Positions 33,297 to 35,546 of a stretch of DNA of 35,546 nucleotides are shown one piece after another. Position numbers and translations under genes: made by a program. Location of the stretch: positions 1 to 35,546 of the forward strand of contig AWNW01000022.1 of the NCBI GenBank assembly GCA_000493945.1, given 5' to 3'. Origin of the DNA: Candidatus Hydrogenedens terephthalaticus JGI OTU-1 (GTDB lineage Bacteria > Hydrogenedentota > Hydrogenedentia > Hydrogenedentales > Hydrogenedentaceae). How positions within the stretch are numbered: position 1 is the first letter of the stretch; the number at the start of each line of letters is the position of its first letter. Under the pieces are notes generated by a model. That model saw only the letters and a list, made by a program, of their open reading frames with translations. It ran no database searches and was not told where the DNA came from.

Positions 33297-34397
33297 TTAT
33301 TTCTCATAGTAGAAAAGTTTTACGCCGCGGGATTGAATGCGTGTCAAAAAGTCGTCTACATTATCAATAGCGGATTCAGCGGAATGGACGCCGGGTTTAT
33401 GCAATTCACCACGAGCAATCATGAGGGCACCTTCAACAGCAGGGATGCTTGTTATATCAGCGATATGCCCTACTCCTGAATAATAGTGGTGTGCAGGCTT
33501 TCCGTTTTTTTCACCATAAACATCAATGCGAAATACAGACTGGTCTATTCCTCCTTTGGAAAAAATACCAGCGTTAACCAGTGGTAATAGAAATTTAGTA
33601 AGGAGTTCTCGTTTCTTTGGAGTGTTGGTTAAACCTAATCTGCCAAGTATAGTGGCTAAACGGGCTATATAAGGCGGGTGAATGCCCCCATGAAGGGATA
33701 CATATTTCAAACCGGGAAGACTACGCGGGACGGATACGGATTCTGCATGACCGGTGATATAAACAGGCAATTTGCCCATAGGTTCGGGAAACTCTACAAT
33801 TTTTCGTTCGGTTCCTGTTTTAATTCGCACTTCTTTGCCGTCCCGCCATTGTAAGGTATATCCGCTAAATATATGCAGTACATGCTTTACATTTGCAGGT
33901 CCTATATCCTCATCCGAACCGCCCGCCCAATTGATTTCAATGCGTTCGGGTTTGTCCATAGAAAGATACCCCTTTTTTGCTAAAAGATTAGTTATTCCCG
34001 GCGAATTTCCTAATCCGGCAATAACTGTAATATCTTTTTCTTTTGCAATGTCGTTCAAAGTTTTTGCAGAAAGGTAAGCATCGTAATCGTCGCAGATACT
34101 AACATACGGGACTTTAGCATCAAGACATGCTTCAATAATTCCTTTTTCAAATAGGTAAAAAGGACCGATAAATCCCAATGCAATATGATGTTCTTTAACG
34201 GTATCTACAATAGAGGATTTGTCTTTTGCATTAACAAATTTTGCCGTGAACTTACGACCGAGATTTTCCGCAATCTGCTTTGCTTTTTCTATGTTAATAT
34301 CTGCAATGGTAACAGAAGTGACTTCTGTTTCTTTTGCAAGTAATTCGAGGGCTACTTTTGCCATGTCCCCACATCCACCTAAAACACATATTCTCAT
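33297..34397 (-). CDS. Saccharopine dehydrogenase-like NAD(P)-dependent oxidoreductase
   Basis: The N-terminal Rossmann domain carries MRICVLGGCGDMAKVALELL (nucleotide loop from residue 7) and the acidic end of strand 2, VTIADIN. Later segments GLGNSPGITNLLAKKG and INWAGGSDEDIGPANVKHVLH are characteristic of the saccharopine dehydrogenase/lysine-ketoglutarate reductase-like group. At 366 aa it is the length of the unclassified bacterial members rather than true fungal-type lysine enzymes, so the substrate is unknown; such proteins appear in amino-acid and polyamine routes. AAAGGAG precedes the ATG. The gene diverges from infC. Confidence 0.85.
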   Translation of the reverse strand: MRICVLGGCGDMAKVALELLAKETEVTSVTIADINIEKAKQIAENLGRKFTAKFVNAKDKSSIVDTVKEHHIALGFIGPFYLFEKGIIEACLDAKVPYVSICDDYDAYLSAKTLNDIAKEKDITVIAGLGNSPGITNLLAKKGYLSMDKPERIEINWAGGSDEDIGPANVKHVLHIFSGYTLQWRDGKEVRIKTGTERKIVEFPEPMGKLPVYITGHAESVSVPRSLPGLKYVSLHGGIHPPYIARLATILGRLGLTNTPKKRELLTKFLLPLVNAGIFSKGGIDQSVFRIDVYGEKNGKPAHHYYSGVGHIADITSIPAVEGALMIARGELHKPGVHSAESAIDNVDDFLTRIQSRGVKLFYYEK

Positions 34398-34516
34398 AAT
34401 CGTCTCCTTTCCTTTGTTTTATTTTAATAATATATAATTCTATTAAGGTAATGCACAGTTTTTTTGGGGTAGGCAAGGTGGATAAGTCAGACTTATTTCA
34501 AAGTGAGAAATTCAAT

Positions 34517-34546
34517 TTGATAAAATATACGACATTAAAGTATAAT
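34517..34546 (+). promoter_or_regulatory. Promoter of the infC-rpmI-rplT operon
   Basis: TTGATA (34517-34522) and TATAAT (34541-34546) are separated by 18 nt. The predicted leader is about 40 nt, too short for a long L20-type leader ahead of infC. Confidence 0.65.
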
Positions 34547-34581
34547 TTTATTAAAAGTTGAGGCAAGTAAAACCATAAATT

Positions 34582-34597
34582 AAGGAGAACAACGATA
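34582..34597 (+). promoter_or_regulatory. infC ribosome binding site with non-canonical ATA start
   Basis: AAGGAG at 34582-34587, then a 7-nt gap, then ATA at 34595-34597. The codon context decides the infC start and points to autoregulation by IF-3. Confidence 0.7.
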
Positions 34598-35131
34598 GCA
34601 AAGCCGTCTGAAGATACGGTGCGGGTAAATGAAGAAATCAGGGCTCCGCAGGTACGAGTGATTGACGATAAAGGGGTTCAGTTAGGTATCATGAGCAAAA
34701 GAGATGCTCTGAGAGAAGCCGAAGCACGCGAACTGGATCTCGTAGAAGTAGCACCGAATGCCACACCGCCCGTGTGCAGAATTATGGATTACGGGAAATA
34801 TCGTTACGAACAAAAAAGAAGGGCCCGCGAAGCGAAAAAGAAACAGCATGTAATCGTGCTGAAGGAAATAAAATTAAGACCGAAGATAGATAAACACGAT
34901 TTTGAATATAAACTAAAACATATACGAGAGTTCCTTGAAGAAGGTAATAAGGTGAAGGTCTCTGTAGTATTTCGAGGACGGGAATATGAACATCCCGAGT
35001 TTGCTTATGAAGTATTAAAGAATATTATTGAATCTACAAAGGACCTTTGCTCAGAAACATATTCGCTCGATCATTGTCGTCCTGAGGATAGATCGTTAAC
35101 GATTACTCTCAATCCGGGCAAATCTAACTAA
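34595..35131 (+). CDS. infC: Translation initiation factor IF-3, with probable ATA start codon
   Basis: Binds the 30S subunit, checks the start codon and initiator tRNA, and blocks early joining of 50S. VRVNEEIRAPQVRVIDDKG and DYGKYRYEQKRRAREAKKKQ mark the N-domain and linker; LKEIKLRPKIDKHDFEYK and KVSVVFRGREYEHPE mark the C-domain. The best Shine-Dalgarno (AAGGAG, 34582-34587) stands 7 nt before an in-frame ATA at 34595, giving (M)AKPSEDTVRVNEE. The next in-frame start, GTG at 34619, has no Shine-Dalgarno. Rare AUU/AUC/AUA starts are the hallmark of infC, since IF-3 discriminates against them and so limits its own synthesis. This gives 178 aa against 170 from the GTG. First gene of the operon. 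Confidence 0.93.
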   Translation: MAKPSEDTVRVNEEIRAPQVRVIDDKGVQLGIMSKRDALREAEARELDLVEVAPNATPPVCRIMDYGKYRYEQKRRAREAKKKQHVIVLKEIKLRPKIDKHDFEYKLKHIREFLEEGNKVKVSVVFRGREYEHPEFAYEVLKNIIESTKDLCSETYSLDHCRPEDRSLTITLNPGKSN

Positions 35132-35213
35132 ACGACGACAAGTCTAAAAGGAACTTTTTTATCCAGAAATGTATTAATTAAAATATATTTTAAAAATAAA
35201 AAGGAGTAAATCC

Positions 35214-35411
35214 ATGGTAAAGTTAAAAACGAATCGAAGTGCCTCGAAAAGGTTTAAGGTTACTAAAAACGGGAAGGTTTTAAGAAAGAAAGCCTATAAT
35301 AGGCATTTAAAAACGACCAAATCGGCTAAGAAAAAGAGACACCTAAGGAAAACTACGCTGGTCTCATCTGTAGAAGCAAAAAATGTAAAAGCAATGCTCC
35401 CTTACGCATAA
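35214..35411 (+). CDS. rpmI: 50S ribosomal protein L35
   Basis: Small basic protein of the large subunit. MVKLKTNRSASKRFKVTKNGK and KAYNRHLKTTKSAKKKRHLRK are the family signature, and the 65 aa length is exact for L35. AAGGAG precedes the ATG by 8 nt. It lies between infC and rplT as in most bacteria. The 82-nt gap after infC has no strong hairpin. Confidence 0.97.
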   Translation: MVKLKTNRSASKRFKVTKNGKVLRKKAYNRHLKTTKSAKKKRHLRKTTLVSSVEAKNVKAMLPYA

Positions 35412-35451
35412 AATAGGAATTTTTTTTGTTTTAATTAATAAATCCGTGTTC

Positions 35452-35479
35452 ATGTATCCGGAAGATGCCTCCGGAACAT
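35452..35479 (+). promoter_or_regulatory. Hairpin with bulged A before rplT, possible L20 regulatory site
   Basis: ATGT-A-TCCGGA, loop AGATGCC, then TCCGGA-ACAT. This is a 10-bp stem with a single bulged A at 35456. No U-tract follows, so it is not an ordinary terminator. Irregular stems with bulged A residues are bound by L20 in its autoregulated operons; that role here is inference. Confidence 0.4.
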
Positions 35480-35514
35480 AAACAAAACCCTTTACAAAAT
35501 TAGGAGAAAGAGCA

Positions 35515-35546
35515 ATGCCACGAGCAACAAACAATCCTGCTTCCCG
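35515..35546 (+). CDS. rplT: 50S ribosomal protein L20, 5' end only
   Basis: The ATG at 35515 follows AGGAGAAAGAGCA. The ten visible codons read MPRATNNPAS, the invariant N-terminus of L20, and the gene runs off the window. L20 binds 23S rRNA early in 50S assembly and represses its own operon in many bacteria. Confidence 0.9.
   Translation, partial: MPRATNNPAS

Overview
The window looks like one contig from an uncultured, moderately AT-rich, Gram-negative-type bacterium. Evidence for this is a lipoprotein and several signal-peptide proteins, Shine-Dalgarno-led bacterial genes, a one-piece tmRNA, and the infC-rpmI-rplT operon running off the right end. The content (neutral ceramidase-like hydrolase, GH51 and GH29 glycosidases, an N-terminal-HTH/receiver fusion, intergenic deserts full of hairpin repeats) is reminiscent of Hydrogenedentota or planctomycete-like heterotrophs. 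That placement is inference only.

Left end (1-3969): a UvrD/PcrA helicase gene on the minus strand overlaps the TTG start of pheA, which runs off the window. A second, nearly full pheA lies on the plus strand at 2899-3969, fused head-to-head to a 5'-truncated dihydroorotate-dehydrogenase-like gene. Bases 1-95 are the exact reverse complement of 2916-3010, so this end is a fold-back junction, most probably an assembly or amplification chimera.

4100-9862: an AT-rich block of four exported proteins behind a clear sigma70-type promoter. It holds a TPR-like secreted protein, a large lipoprotein ending in a caspase/CHAT-like (clan CD) His-Cys domain, and two tandem PepSY-like paralogues. This is the most novel-looking protein cassette here.

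9863-10661 and 27719-28718: two repeat-rich deserts that share hairpin modules in opposite orientation. A third, smaller deposit lies between the tRNAs at 23253-23425.

10662-22626: queC diverges from a radical-SAM-like protein that has lost all cluster cysteines and is followed by a PfkB kinase. Next come a phosphohexomutase and a membrane M28-like protein with all metal-ligand motifs altered. A tight operon dtd / formyltransferase / GNAT / ceramidase-like follows. It converges on gpmI, which lies downstream of an HTH-receiver regulator.

22801-31465: minus-strand tRNA-Thr(CGT), tRNA-Phe(GAA) and tRNA-Pro(TGG), an exported GH51 plus GH29 pair for plant or algal glycans, an exported TIM-barrel glycosidase-like protein, and ssrA (tmRNA).

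31524-35546: an orphan beta-class DNA methyltransferase, a 1-Cys-type peroxiredoxin, a saccharopine-dehydrogenase-like oxidoreductase, then infC (probable ATA start), rpmI and the first codons of rplT.
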